Of a stretch of DNA of 64,000 nt, positions 25,283 through 33,955 are shown piece after piece. The position numbers were made by a program, and so were the translations under genes. How positions within the stretch are numbered: the stretch's first letter is position 1; every line of letters starts with the position of its first letter. The stretch comes from Shewanella psychrophila. Lineage in GTDB: Bacteria; Pseudomonadota; Gammaproteobacteria; Enterobacterales; Shewanellaceae. The stretch is taken from the NCBI RefSeq assembly GCF_002005305.1, contig NZ_CP014782.1, positions 1 to 64,000 of the forward strand, read 5' to 3'. The notes below the pieces were generated by a model that ran no database searches, had not been told where the DNA came from, and saw only the letters and a program-made list of their open reading frames with translations.

Positions 25283-26392
25283 TTACTTGCTAGCAATTAA
25301 GTATCGAGTACTTCGTCCACCAGCTCCCGCTTTAACTAAAAAGCCTTGCTCAGCAAGCTGTGTCAAATGACGAGTTGCTGTTGCACGGCTTACCTTTGCG
25401 ACTTTCTGATATTGGCTACTGCTTATGCCCAGCTCAAAACTATCTCCAGGGCTGGCATCCAATAAGCGGTTAAGCACTTTTACTTGTTCACCACTCAAGA
25501 GTGTCTGATCGACACGTTGCCAATAGTTGGTTTTCGCTACTGTTTGAGCTATATCATTGAGTGATTTCTGCAAACTGCTATTGAGCGTATCTAAAAACCA
25601 GACTAACCAAGAGGTAATATCTAACTCGCCTTTTTGAGTGCTTTCCAAAATATCGTAATAGGCTTGTCTGCGCTCTAGGATACTCACTGACATGGCATAA
25701 AAATGGATAGAGCGGTTTTCAGCCTGTGCGAGAGCTAAATCTGTGAGTAAGCGGGTTATTCTGCCATTACCATCATCGAGTGGATGCAGAGTCACAAACC
25801 ACAGGTGAGTGATGGCTGCACGGATCAAGGGGTCCATTGCCACATCTTGCTGTGATCTGTTGAACCAATCTATAAACCTTGTGAGTTCATCTTCGAGCCC
25901 AGAGCGAGGTGGGGCTTCAAAATGGACTTTAGGCTTATCTATGCGTCCCGAGATAACTTGCATAGGCTCGATACCCCGTAACACGCCACCTTGAACGGGA
26001 TTAAACAGGGTATAGCCTTCGGGGAAGAGTAATGTATGCCAATCCATGATCCGCTGTAAACTTAACTCTGTTTGCCAGTTCTGCAGGGCATCTAGTGTCA
26101 TCTCAGCTAAGCCATCAGTTTGAACCGTGGTGGGATAGGGCTTCTCATCACTGATACCTAGCTTGTTGGCCAAAGATGATCGCACCGAGAAGGCATTGAG
26201 TTTTTCACCTTCAATAGCACTGGAGTGAATGATATTTGCCAGTAAGGTATCAAGTGTCATTTGAGCTGATGGCTCGCGATCAAATTTACCAAGCAGCAAG
26301 CCCTGGTTGAAACTAACCTGACGTAATAATAAGGCTATATTATCGGTTTCCCAGCGAAAATCAGGCCAGTTAGCTTGTTGCCAAATCCACAT
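25283..26392 (-). CDS. Fic-domain AMP-transferase with N-terminal DUF4172-like and C-terminal winged-helix domains
   Basis: 369 residues. The Fic active-site loop is H203-PLDDGNGR-211 (HPFxxGNGR with Leu for Phe). An autoinhibitory helix of the class II type is present near the N-terminus (SSAIEG, 57-62), whose Glu blocks ATP. The first 80 residues resemble the DUF4172 module, and the C-terminus (about 300-369) is a winged-helix DNA-binding domain (YQKVAKVSRATATRHLTQL). Fic proteins attach AMP to Tyr, Thr or Ser; the DNA-binding tail and upstream palindromes suggest self-regulation. Target unknown. Confidence 0.92.
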   Translation of the reverse strand: MWIWQQANWPDFRWETDNIALLLRQVSFNQGLLLGKFDREPSAQMTLDTLLANIIHSSAIEGEKLNAFSVRSSLANKLGISDEKPYPTTVQTDGLAEMTLDALQNWQTELSLQRIMDWHTLLFPEGYTLFNPVQGGVLRGIEPMQVISGRIDKPKVHFEAPPRSGLEDELTRFIDWFNRSQQDVAMDPLIRAAITHLWFVTLHPLDDGNGRITRLLTDLALAQAENRSIHFYAMSVSILERRQAYYDILESTQKGELDITSWLVWFLDTLNSSLQKSLNDIAQTVAKTNYWQRVDQTLLSGEQVKVLNRLLDASPGDSFELGISSSQYQKVAKVSRATATRHLTQLAEQGFLVKAGAGGRSTRYLIASK

Positions 26393-26401
26393 ATAGAACC
26401 T

Positions 26402-26488
26402 CTATGAGTCGCTATGAGTCAAATAACACTGTTATTCTACTCACTATGTGAGGCGAATAACAAGCTTAATCGCCTCAATACTTGAGGC
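26402..26488 (-). promoter_or_regulatory. Palindrome cluster upstream of the Fic gene
   Basis: Within 90 bp: a direct repeat CTATGAGTC (26402-26410 and 26412-26420), the palindromes AATAAC-ACT-GTTATT (26422-26436), CTCAC-TAT-GTGAG (26440-26452) and GCCTCAA-TAC-TTGAGGC (26472-26488). All three have a 3-base centre. Confidence 0.65.
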
Positions 26489-26524
26489 TAATAGCCCTTC
26501 TAATTGCCTCAATGACTGTTAAAC

Positions 26525-26835
26525 CGACAAAACCGAAGAAATTCACAGCCTGTATTCTTTGTTTGTCATCAACAGGTGTAGATGCAGCTGCGAGCTTCGA
26601 TGACAGGGCGAGGTTTCAAGAAATGAAACTCCTCGAGCGAGAGATAGGGATATCGAACTGGCTGTTTAACAGGGAGGTTATTGGAAACCGCAAAGCGGCC
26701 AGAGATGGCTTCATAGCGTCTCATAGAAGCGTCTGCACATACCCCGCTGGAGGCGATTAACATCAGAAATGTCATGAACTACTAAACCCCCACCAAACAA
26801 AAATACAGCCCAACGAACCCAACAGGCTAACCAAA
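26525..26835 (-). repeat. Hairpin-rich dispersed repeat, copy R7
   Basis: Reverse orientation, the longest copy. Plus-strand order: GTGTAGATGCAGCTGCGAG; hairpin with arms GAG..GTTTC / GAAAC..CTC around AAGAAAT (26610-26634); hairpin GAT-AGGGAT-ATC (26643-26654); AAC-AGGGAG-GTT; GCC-AGAGAT-GGC (26698-26709); AAGCGTCTGCACATACC; GGAGGCGATTAACA; and CAAAAATACAGCCCAACG. Confidence 0.8.
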
Positions 26836-27107
26836 AGCCTATTTGCCAAACTTGGTGCTCTTCATGTGAGGTGACAAGTGCATCAATTTGTATATTTATA
26901 GTTTCTGCACTTCCGCTGTCACACTCCCTTCATTTTCCTTCTCTATGGTTGGTGGCCGTTGGTAACCGGTATGTCGTCTGAAACCGCTTTTTACGGCAAT
27001 CCTTTGGTCAATAAACACATTAACTATCTATTAGTTCTTCTGTTAGTTATTTCCGGCGGCCATCGATGATGGCTCGTCTGGTATTAGATAAAGAAATAGG
27101 GAATAAA

Positions 27108-28112
27108 ATGAAAATTAAAACTGGTCTTTTATCTGCGTTGATTGCTCAAGCTTTGTTGGTTTCTGCACCTGCGGCGGCGTTGAATATTGTGCTAACGAAT
27201 GATGATAGCTGGAATACCCATAATATTAAGGCGATGAAAGAGGCGCTGGTTGCTAAAGGGCACGATGTGATTATGGCGGCGCCTTGTACCGGCCAGAGCG
27301 GTAAGGGCGGCTCATTCGGTTTCTTTAAATCGGTGAAAGTTGATGAGACTAAGGCCGAGCAGTATGAGTACTGCGTGGGGGATGAAGATACTTCACAAGC
27401 CTTCGAAGATTATGTGGAAGGTACGCCTGTGATGTCTGTTTTATACGGCATCGATGTCGCGGCGCAAAATAAATGGGGTAAGGCACCCGATCTGGTTGTT
27501 TCTGGGCCTAACGAAGGCAATAACTTAGGTTATATGAATAATAACTCCGGCACCTTGGGGGCGACCATGATTGCACTTAGCCGTGGTATTCCGGCTATCG
27601 CAGTGAGTGGCAATGAGAATTCTCTGTCGGATCCGACCCAGGGCCCTAAGATTGCCAATGTAGTGGTGAATGTGATCGATAAGCTGGAAGCCAGCCGTAC
27701 AGACAATCAGCCGCTGCTGCCAGCGTATATGGGGCTAAACATCAATACGCCGGAAGATATCGATGCCAGCTTAGGTTATCGATTTACCGATGTGGGTTGG
27801 AACGGTGGTGGTATAGCGCTTAAGTTTGTCGAAGATTTTAGTGAGAACGAGATGATAGTCGGCTATTTTGCGCAAATCCTGTTAGCTCAGGGAGCGGCTG
27901 AGACTATGGAGCAGGCATTAATCATGGCAAAGGGGATGTTGCGCGGTAAGCAAGGTATCGGCTTTAACCCGAGTGATGTGAATGACAGCAATGAAAACTC
28001 TGAAGGTGTTGCGGTCAAGAATGGCTACATCACTATCAGCACCATAGATGCCAGTGTGCAGGCGACCAGAGCTAAGGTGGCCCTTACTCAGCAACGTTTA
28101 TCCGGCTTATAA
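27108..28112 (+). CDS. Secreted SurE-like nucleotidase/phosphatase
   Basis: 334 residues from ATG 27108 (AGGGAATAAA upstream); an in-frame ATG at 27066 is out of place because the signal peptide MKIKTGLLSALIAQALLVSA begins here. After the predicted cleavage (about AAA-LN) the SurE fold starts with the metal motif LTNDDSW, then APCTGQSGKGGS and VSGPNEGNNLG, matching the NDDG / SGxNxGxN elements of SurE acid phosphatases. Cytosolic SurE acts on nucleotide monophosphates in stationary phase; this one is exported. Followed after 15 bp by a lipoprotein gene, probably an operon. Confidence 0.85.
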   Translation: MKIKTGLLSALIAQALLVSAPAAALNIVLTNDDSWNTHNIKAMKEALVAKGHDVIMAAPCTGQSGKGGSFGFFKSVKVDETKAEQYEYCVGDEDTSQAFEDYVEGTPVMSVLYGIDVAAQNKWGKAPDLVVSGPNEGNNLGYMNNNSGTLGATMIALSRGIPAIAVSGNENSLSDPTQGPKIANVVVNVIDKLEASRTDNQPLLPAYMGLNINTPEDIDASLGYRFTDVGWNGGGIALKFVEDFSENEMIVGYFAQILLAQGAAETMEQALIMAKGMLRGKQGIGFNPSDVNDSNENSEGVAVKNGYITISTIDASVQATRAKVALTQQRLSGL

Positions 28113-28127
28113 GCAAGGGGCAATATC

Positions 28128-28790
28128 ATGAACAAGTGTCTTTTAGGCTTAATGAGTCTCGCTTTATTGGCTGGGTGCAGCAGTGATAACGACGATGGCA
28201 ACAAGGCTCCTGAAGTGTCAGGCGTGTTTTCTGGGGTTAGCTATAGCGAAGCCGGCACCCCCTTAAAGGTGACGGCTACGGTAATCAATTTAGCTGCCTC
28301 TAACACGATTAATGAAACAATTGTCACACTATGGGACGAGAGAGATCGGCAGATGAGTTACTCAGGGGTCTATCATCTAGACTCTAATAGGCTGACTTTT
28401 GCTAACGAGCAATATGAGTGTATCCCGGATAATAATCTGTGGTTGTGTGCCTCTGCTGTTGAGAGCTTTACACTGCCTAAAATTACCCTGGAAACGGTAA
28501 GTGCCGATGGGTTACTGGGCAGTTATCGTGCTCAAGTTGAGTCTGAGCCTTATGAAGTGACCATAGCTGCGGATAACAAGATGACTATCTCGGGTGCAAG
28601 CTGTGAAGCGAATGGTTCAATATCCTATGAACTCAACGAGCAAGTATTGATGTTTGAGATGGCAGATAATGACTGTGGGTTCGAGCATCTGACTGGGATT
28701 ATGAGTTATGTCAGCGATAACGATGAGCTGTACAGTCTCGAGTTTCAGACCATTAACACAGATTTCCCGAACACTTGGGTGAAGCTTTAA
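28128..28790 (+). CDS. Putative lipoprotein, unknown function
   Basis: 220 residues with a lipoprotein signal ending in LLAGC (Cys about 17), then an acidic linker (SSDNDDGNK). The mature part is predicted beta-rich with two pairs of Cys (ECIPDNNLWLC and SCEANG...NDC). Asp at +3/+4 region after the lipid Cys (CSSD) leaves sorting uncertain. It follows the secreted SurE-like gene with a small gap and ends at a strong terminator. No family recognised. Confidence 0.78.
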   Translation: MNKCLLGLMSLALLAGCSSDNDDGNKAPEVSGVFSGVSYSEAGTPLKVTATVINLAASNTINETIVTLWDERDRQMSYSGVYHLDSNRLTFANEQYECIPDNNLWLCASAVESFTLPKITLETVSADGLLGSYRAQVESEPYEVTIAADNKMTISGASCEANGSISYELNEQVLMFEMADNDCGFEHLTGIMSYVSDNDELYSLEFQTINTDFPNTWVKL

Positions 28791-28799
28791 GATGAATAA

Positions 28800-28840
28800 A
28801 ATAGAAGCTGGTGAATATACTCACCAGCTTCTATTTTTGT
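28800..28840 (+). terminator. Strong rho-independent terminator
   Basis: Perfect 15-bp stem AATAGAAGCTGGTGA / TCACCAGCTTCTATT (28800-28814 and 28821-28835) with loop ATATAC, followed by TTTTGT. It ends the SurE-lipoprotein unit. Confidence 0.92.
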
Positions 28841-29231
28841 CAGACATTAAGTCCGACTCTTATGTGAACGGCTTTTTTGACAAGTGTGTCTTGTCGTTTA
28901 CACATTTAGGACTTAAAAATAGCCACTTCTAAGGCATACTGCCATTCACTCTTAGGTTCGTGTCTACCTCATTAGAGCGGAAATAAGCAGTGTCACCTTT
29001 ATTTATAATGCTGATTAATGATTGATTTAGATGTATATTTTTTAATAATTTAAAATTTAACAAATACCTGAGTGATTGAATCGCTATAATTAAATTCTGT
29101 TTTCCTGTCTTTGTTCCCTCCAATCCCATTGCCCGTTAAACTTGACCAAATATTTAATATTCTCTATAGGATAAACATCCTATGTCGCATCATACTATGT
29201 ATATGATCTACCTAATAAAAGTGACTCATCT
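28841..29231. other. Intergenic region before hrpB
   Basis: About 390 bp. Only a small GACAAG/CTTGTC hairpin near 28880-28896 stands out; the minus-strand frame at 28929-29129 has no gene-like features. Confidence 0.5.
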
Positions 29232-31754
29232 ATGAACTCATTACCCATTGACAAGCTCTATCAAGAGTTTAAATCTGCCATCAAGGACAATCACTTAGTG
29301 GTGGAGTCGGATACTGGTTCGGGTAAATCTACCCGCTTGCCACTTTGGTGTGTAGGAGCCGGGTGTGTAGAAGTTGGGGATAGAGAGAGAGGGGGGACAG
29401 AGCCAAAAGAAGATGGAAAGCTTAGGCGAGTGTTAGTGGTGGAGCCTCGTAGAGTCGCCTGTTTGGCGCTGTCTTCATTTGTTAGTGAGCAAACTGAGTT
29501 AAAAGTGGGTCATGCCATACGTTTCGACTCTACCGTGACTGACGATACTCAAATAGCCTTCGTTACACCGGGTATTGCTCTACGTTGGCTGCAAGAAACC
29601 GGTTTAGCTAGTTTCGATACTGTGATTATTGATGAATTCCACGAACGCCGTTGGGATACTGACTTGTTGTTGGCCATGTTGAAGCTGAAGGCTCAATCTT
29701 CTCCTGAGTTTAGAATCATATTGACTTCGGCCACCATAGACGGTGAACGTTTGACCCGCTATTTAAGTAAAACAGCACATCGTTTAGTGACGGAAGGAAA
29801 AAGGTTCCACGTGGAACTAAAATTTCAGGCCAGTGAAAGTCACCATCTGCCTGACATTCGTGGCGTGGAACAAGGGGTGAAAACCGCTGTGTCGGGTCTG
29901 CTGCAAGAGACTGATGGAGATATACTGGTGTTTCTTCCTGGTAAGCGTGAGATTCAAAGCGCTATTCAAAGTTGTCAGCCTTTGATTATGGCCAGTGGTA
30001 AGCCATTGGAACTATTAGCACTCCATGGTGGTATCAGCCCTCAAGAGCAGAAGAATGTCTTGCAGCAAGCCGATCATCAGCGAGTCATCTTCGCCACCAA
30101 TGTGGCGGAAACTTCATTGACTATCCCTGGGGTCTCCGCTGTGGTTGATACCGGGCTTGAGCGAAGAACCCATCAGCGCAACGGCCGTACAGTGCTTTCT
30201 CTTGCAAGAATATCTAAAGCCAGCTGTGACCAGAGAATGGGACGTGCTGGCCGTACGCAAAACGGTATCTGTATACGCTTATGGGGCAAGAATGCTCCCA
30301 TGGAGGCTATGACACCGCCAGAGGTTCAACGTGAGGAGTTAGTGGAGCCTATGCTAGCTGCCGCTTGTTGTGGTTATAAGTTGTCTGAACTTAAGTTTGT
30401 CGATGATTTGCCGCTAAAATCAGTGGCTATTGCCGAGCAGAAGTTACTGGCTATGGGCGCTATAGATGACAGCGGGTTAATCACTGCTCATGGCAAAAAG
30501 CTATCCCCGTTACCGATAGATACTCAGTTTGCTCACCTTATCAGTGCTATGCCCGATGACATTTGTCGTGGCCTTATGATCGATCTCGCTGGGGCTCTGA
30601 GTGTGCCACAAGGCTTGTTCAAGTTACCCACCAGTGAATTTGATCTTAAGTTGCTGAGTGAATGGGAACCTCTGGGTTGTGATGCATTTACGCTAATAAA
30701 AATAGTCAGAGAGAAGCTCCCCGGTTTTCTTGGGGATGCCGATGCTGGCTATGTTCATCGGGGAGCTCGCAAAGAGGCGCGCATGCTTGCAAACCAGATC
30801 CGCTCGGCCCTGGGCTTGCAGAGTATCGAGCAATCATCCGCCTTGGTCAGCAAAGACATCGAGCTGCGCAGGCGTTGGTTGTTAGCCGTTATCAAGGCTG
30901 CACCTGAACTTGCCTACGTCAGGCGTGAAAAACGTATCACAGCCCTTGGAAACGGTTTTAGTGAGGCACAAATCGGCCGTGTCAGTCGTTTCTGTAGTGA
31001 GCTTAAGGGAGTCGATGGCAAGGAGCGTGCTTTAGGGGCGGTGATATTCGATCTGCACTCTATAGCCGGTAAAGGGGCAAAGCAAACACTTAATCTAGCC
31101 TCTTGTATGGCACCAGTTTCATTTAACTTCTTGTTAGAGGCTCAGTTAGGTGAGGAGCGCCTAGGAGACACTAAAGAGAAGGGGCAGAGTCATAAGCTGG
31201 TGGTTGAGACTATTTACGCTGGTAGAGTGATAGGTTCTCGTCTGAAAAAAGTTGAGGGAGAGCAGGCGATAGAGGCTATTGTGCGTAGCATAGACGTTGG
31301 CCGGCAATTTAAGGGGTTATCCCAGCGTTTAAAAAACGATATTGCCGCCTGGAATATCTGGTTAGCCCTAGGAAAGGCCAAGGAGCAATTTGCTGAATCG
31401 GGTCAAATTAACAGTTTAGGTGAAGAACCATTAGTGTTCGATGTCTATCTTATGGAGAGGTTAAATGAGCTTGGGGTGGAAAGTTTTGATGATCTGGAGC
31501 TGATAGAGGCGGATGATCTCTTGTTCGAGGGGATACCTGATTGGCTGCGTGAAGAGTTCGATAGCTTGTACCCGGCTAAATTGATATTAGCTGACCTCAA
31601 ACTTACCGTTGAATACCAAGCTAAACGTAAGCTAGTGACACTGGTTTACGCTAATGGATCACGTAAAACTGGCCCTAAGCGCTGGGAGTTACCTCGCTGG
31701 CAAGGTTGGAAGATTCAATACCGGAAGGCCAGCCGAGTTATAGATGTAAAGTGA
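29232..31754 (+). CDS. hrpB: ATP-dependent DEAH-type helicase HrpB
   Basis: 840 residues. Walker A ESDTGSGKST (about 25-34), motif II DEFHERRWDTD, motif III SATIDGERL, motif V ATNVAETSLTIPG and motif VI QRMGRAGRTQNG are in the expected order, followed by the HA2/OB-like region and the HrpB C-terminal domain ending GPKRWELPRWQGWKIQYRK-like. It is a probable RNA helicase of unknown cellular role. An extra hydrophilic stretch (GCVEVGDRERGGTEPKED, about 44-61) lies between motifs I and Ia. A parS-like palindrome is embedded at 29803-29818. Confidence 0.92.
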   Translation: MNSLPIDKLYQEFKSAIKDNHLVVESDTGSGKSTRLPLWCVGAGCVEVGDRERGGTEPKEDGKLRRVLVVEPRRVACLALSSFVSEQTELKVGHAIRFDSTVTDDTQIAFVTPGIALRWLQETGLASFDTVIIDEFHERRWDTDLLLAMLKLKAQSSPEFRIILTSATIDGERLTRYLSKTAHRLVTEGKRFHVELKFQASESHHLPDIRGVEQGVKTAVSGLLQETDGDILVFLPGKREIQSAIQSCQPLIMASGKPLELLALHGGISPQEQKNVLQQADHQRVIFATNVAETSLTIPGVSAVVDTGLERRTHQRNGRTVLSLARISKASCDQRMGRAGRTQNGICIRLWGKNAPMEAMTPPEVQREELVEPMLAAACCGYKLSELKFVDDLPLKSVAIAEQKLLAMGAIDDSGLITAHGKKLSPLPIDTQFAHLISAMPDDICRGLMIDLAGALSVPQGLFKLPTSEFDLKLLSEWEPLGCDAFTLIKIVREKLPGFLGDADAGYVHRGARKEARMLANQIRSALGLQSIEQSSALVSKDIELRRRWLLAVIKAAPELAYVRREKRITALGNGFSEAQIGRVSRFCSELKGVDGKERALGAVIFDLHSIAGKGAKQTLNLASCMAPVSFNFLLEAQLGEERLGDTKEKGQSHKLVVETIYAGRVIGSRLKKVEGEQAIEAIVRSIDVGRQFKGLSQRLKNDIAAWNIWLALGKAKEQFAESGQINSLGEEPLVFDVYLMERLNELGVESFDDLELIEADDLLFEGIPDWLREEFDSLYPAKLILADLKLTVEYQAKRKLVTLVYANGSRKTGPKRWELPRWQGWKIQYRKASRVIDVK
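29803..29818. promoter_or_regulatory. parS: parS-like ParB site (inside hrpB)
   Basis: GGTTCCACGTGGAACT; the inner 14 bases GTTCCACGTGGAAC are a perfect parS core of the Pseudomonas-like type. Confidence 0.75.
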
Positions 31755-32458
31755 TTCATATTAGCTAGCGGTTGGATGTGATAATCGAGGGTTTTATCGG
31801 CTATATTTAAATGTTTTGATCCGTTTTTAGGTTTCAATTTTGAGAGATATATTGAGCATAAACTTAAAAGCATCGAAGTTATAAAAATCATTTTTGATCT
31901 TTGCCCGATCAGATCGATTTTGATCAGTAGAATTAAAATTCGTTTTGCGTATAACTTTTTAGCTAAGATCTTAAATTTTGTATTTTACAAGTAAAATCGG
32001 CATTTTTATCCACAAAGAGAATTGTTTTATATCAGTAGGTTAGGTTTTGATCTGCTCGATATTTGAATAAATGATCTAAATTTACATTGCTTGTTGATAT
32101 CTCTGTTGATGATTTTGATCGAGATCAAAAAACGTACAGGCTTAGATCTGCTATTTTTATCGGCTAAAATAGTGGCTTTAACGGCTAATTTAGCTGCATA
32201 AAGCATAATATTCAGTCGTTCGTTTTATTTTAAAATATGAGTATTTAATATTGTCGTGAAACTTGTCGATCTGAGGAGCTAGGTCTTAGAAGCCATTTTC
32301 TAGGATCGAAACGCTGGATTCCGGCCAAAAGAATGCCGGAATGACGCAGGGGGAAATAGGGAAGGAGTGCCTCGGATCTTTAATTAGCGCAGCGTCGTCT
32401 TAGCTTTAACAGGATGAAGTCCGTCGAACAGCGAAGCGTCCGTCTTTTGCCGAGGTCT
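31755..32458. other. GATC-rich, AT-rich intergenic region with a DnaA box
   Basis: About 700 bp without a gene. I count about 14 GATC sites (about five times chance), mostly between 31870 and 32150, and a perfect DnaA box TTATCCACA at 32006-32014. Near the right end is a hairpin ATTCCGGC / GCCGGAAT (32318-32342), a common dispersed-repeat form in Shewanella-like genomes. Possible roles are a SeqA/DnaA-binding region or a fragment of an origin-like sequence. Confidence 0.6.
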
Positions 32459-33820
32459 TTACTTCCCTATACAGAAGGAGCTGAAGATCTTTCCGAGTAG
32501 ATCGTCTGAGGTGAATTTACCTGTGATCTCAGAAAGTGCCATCTGAGTCATGCGTAACTCTTCGGCAAGTAATTCACCGGCCAGGTAAACCTCTAACTGC
32601 TCTTTGCCTAACATCAGGTGACTGCTGGCTAGATCAAGTGCCTCTAAATGACGACGACGTGCGATAAAGCCGCCTTCGAGATTACTCTGATAACCCATAA
32701 GGGATTTCAGGTGTTGTTTGACGGAATCGACACCTAAACCTGTCTTAGCTGAGATGCGAAATACTGGATGGCCGTGATCTTCGGTGAGTTCTAGTGATTC
32801 GCCTGTGATGTCTGCCTTGTTACGTACCACTGTAATACCTAGTTTCTTAGGTAAGCGATCGATAAAGTCAGGCCATATTTCGTGCGGATCTACTGCATTT
32901 GTTGTGGTGCCATCGACCATAAACAGCACCTGATCGGCGGTTTCTATTTCGGCCCAGGCTCGTTCGATCCCTATCTGTTCGACGGTATCCGAGGTGTCAC
33001 GTAATCCAGCTGTGTCGATAATATGCAGTGGCATGCCATCGAGATGGATATGTTCACGTAGTACGTCACGGGTCGTGCCTGCTATTTCGGTGACGATGGC
33101 AGACTCTTTACCCGCAAGTGCGTTAAGAAGGCTAGATTTCCCCGCATTGGGTCGACCTGCAATCACTACCTTCATACCTTCACGGATTATCGAACCTTGC
33201 TTGGCGCTGGCCTTAACCGAATCCAGTCTGGTGATGATCTTGTTGAGTGAACCGGCAATCTTTCCGTCTGAGAGGAAGTCTACTTCTTCATCGGGAAAGT
33301 CTATGGCTGCCTCGACGTATAGGCGCAAGTTAGTGACCTGTTCGACTAATGCATGTACTTCTGTCGAAAATTCGCCTTGGAGCGAGTTCAGTGCGCTCTT
33401 AGCAGCTTGTTCGCTGGTGGCATCGATAAGATCGGCGATGGCTTCGGCCTGGGTGAGATCTAATTTGTCATTCATGAAGGCCTGTTCGCTAAACTCACCG
33501 GGTCTGGCGATGCGAATGCCTTTGGTTTCCATTACACGCTTGATCAGCATATCGAGCACGATTTGGCCGCCATGACCTTGTAGTTCCAGTACATCTTCAC
33601 CGGTAAAGGAGTTAGGGCCCTGGAAATAGAGGGCGATACCTTGATCGATCACTTCACCATCGGCAGTCTTAAAATCACAGTAGTCGGCATATCGTGTCTT
33701 GGGAATGTGTCCAAGCATGGCCATAGCTACTTCGCTGGCCTGATCGCCGGAGATACGAATGATACCTACACCACCACGCCCTGGAGCGGTTGCTTGTGCC
33801 ACGATAGTATCTGCTGTCAT
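32459..33820 (-). CDS. mnmE: tRNA uridine-5-carboxymethylaminomethyl GTPase MnmE
   Basis: 453 residues, full length. N-terminal formyl-THF-binding domain (TIVAQATAPGRGGVGIIRIS), central helical domain, G domain inserted at about 215-375 with GRPNAGKSSLLNAL (G1), the potassium-loop GTTRDVLRE (G2), DTAGLRDT (G3) and NKAD (G4), and the C-terminal FCIGK containing the catalytic Cys. With MnmG it modifies U34 of several tRNAs. It is downstream of yidC but separated from it by a terminator. In many gammaproteobacteria it lies close to oriC; here 31.7 kb intervene. Confidence 0.97.
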   Translation of the reverse strand: MTADTIVAQATAPGRGGVGIIRISGDQASEVAMAMLGHIPKTRYADYCDFKTADGEVIDQGIALYFQGPNSFTGEDVLELQGHGGQIVLDMLIKRVMETKGIRIARPGEFSEQAFMNDKLDLTQAEAIADLIDATSEQAAKSALNSLQGEFSTEVHALVEQVTNLRLYVEAAIDFPDEEVDFLSDGKIAGSLNKIITRLDSVKASAKQGSIIREGMKVVIAGRPNAGKSSLLNALAGKESAIVTEIAGTTRDVLREHIHLDGMPLHIIDTAGLRDTSDTVEQIGIERAWAEIETADQVLFMVDGTTTNAVDPHEIWPDFIDRLPKKLGITVVRNKADITGESLELTEDHGHPVFRISAKTGLGVDSVKQHLKSLMGYQSNLEGGFIARRRHLEALDLASSHLMLGKEQLEVYLAGELLAEELRMTQMALSEITGKFTSDDLLGKIFSSFCIGK

Positions 33821-33895
33821 TACTGTGATTCCTACTCTTGTTCAAGGGTATAAAATGGGTGTGAAACTGAAAGGCTCAGTCTCTCATAAAAAGCA

Positions 33896-33930
33896 AAAAG
33901 CGGTTGATACCTAAGTATCAACCGCTTTTC
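33896..33930. terminator. Terminator between yidC and mnmE
   Basis: AAAAGCGGTTGATAC / GTATCAACCGCTTTT (33896-33910 and 33915-33929) around CTAA, with T-rich ends on both strands. It should reduce read-through from yidC into mnmE. Confidence 0.9.
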
Positions 33931-33955
33931 AATTAACGCTTATTTGGTATCAGAC

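Noticed and set aside
26482..26760. 92-codon plus-strand frame upstream of the Fic gene
   Set aside because: It lies over the operator palindromes and repeat R7 and is explained by them.
28929..29129. 66-codon minus-strand frame before hrpB
   Set aside because: No ribosome site, AT-rich and without recognisable protein character.
32994..33575. 193-codon frame opposite mnmE
   Set aside because: Antisense shadow of a highly conserved gene; no independent signals.
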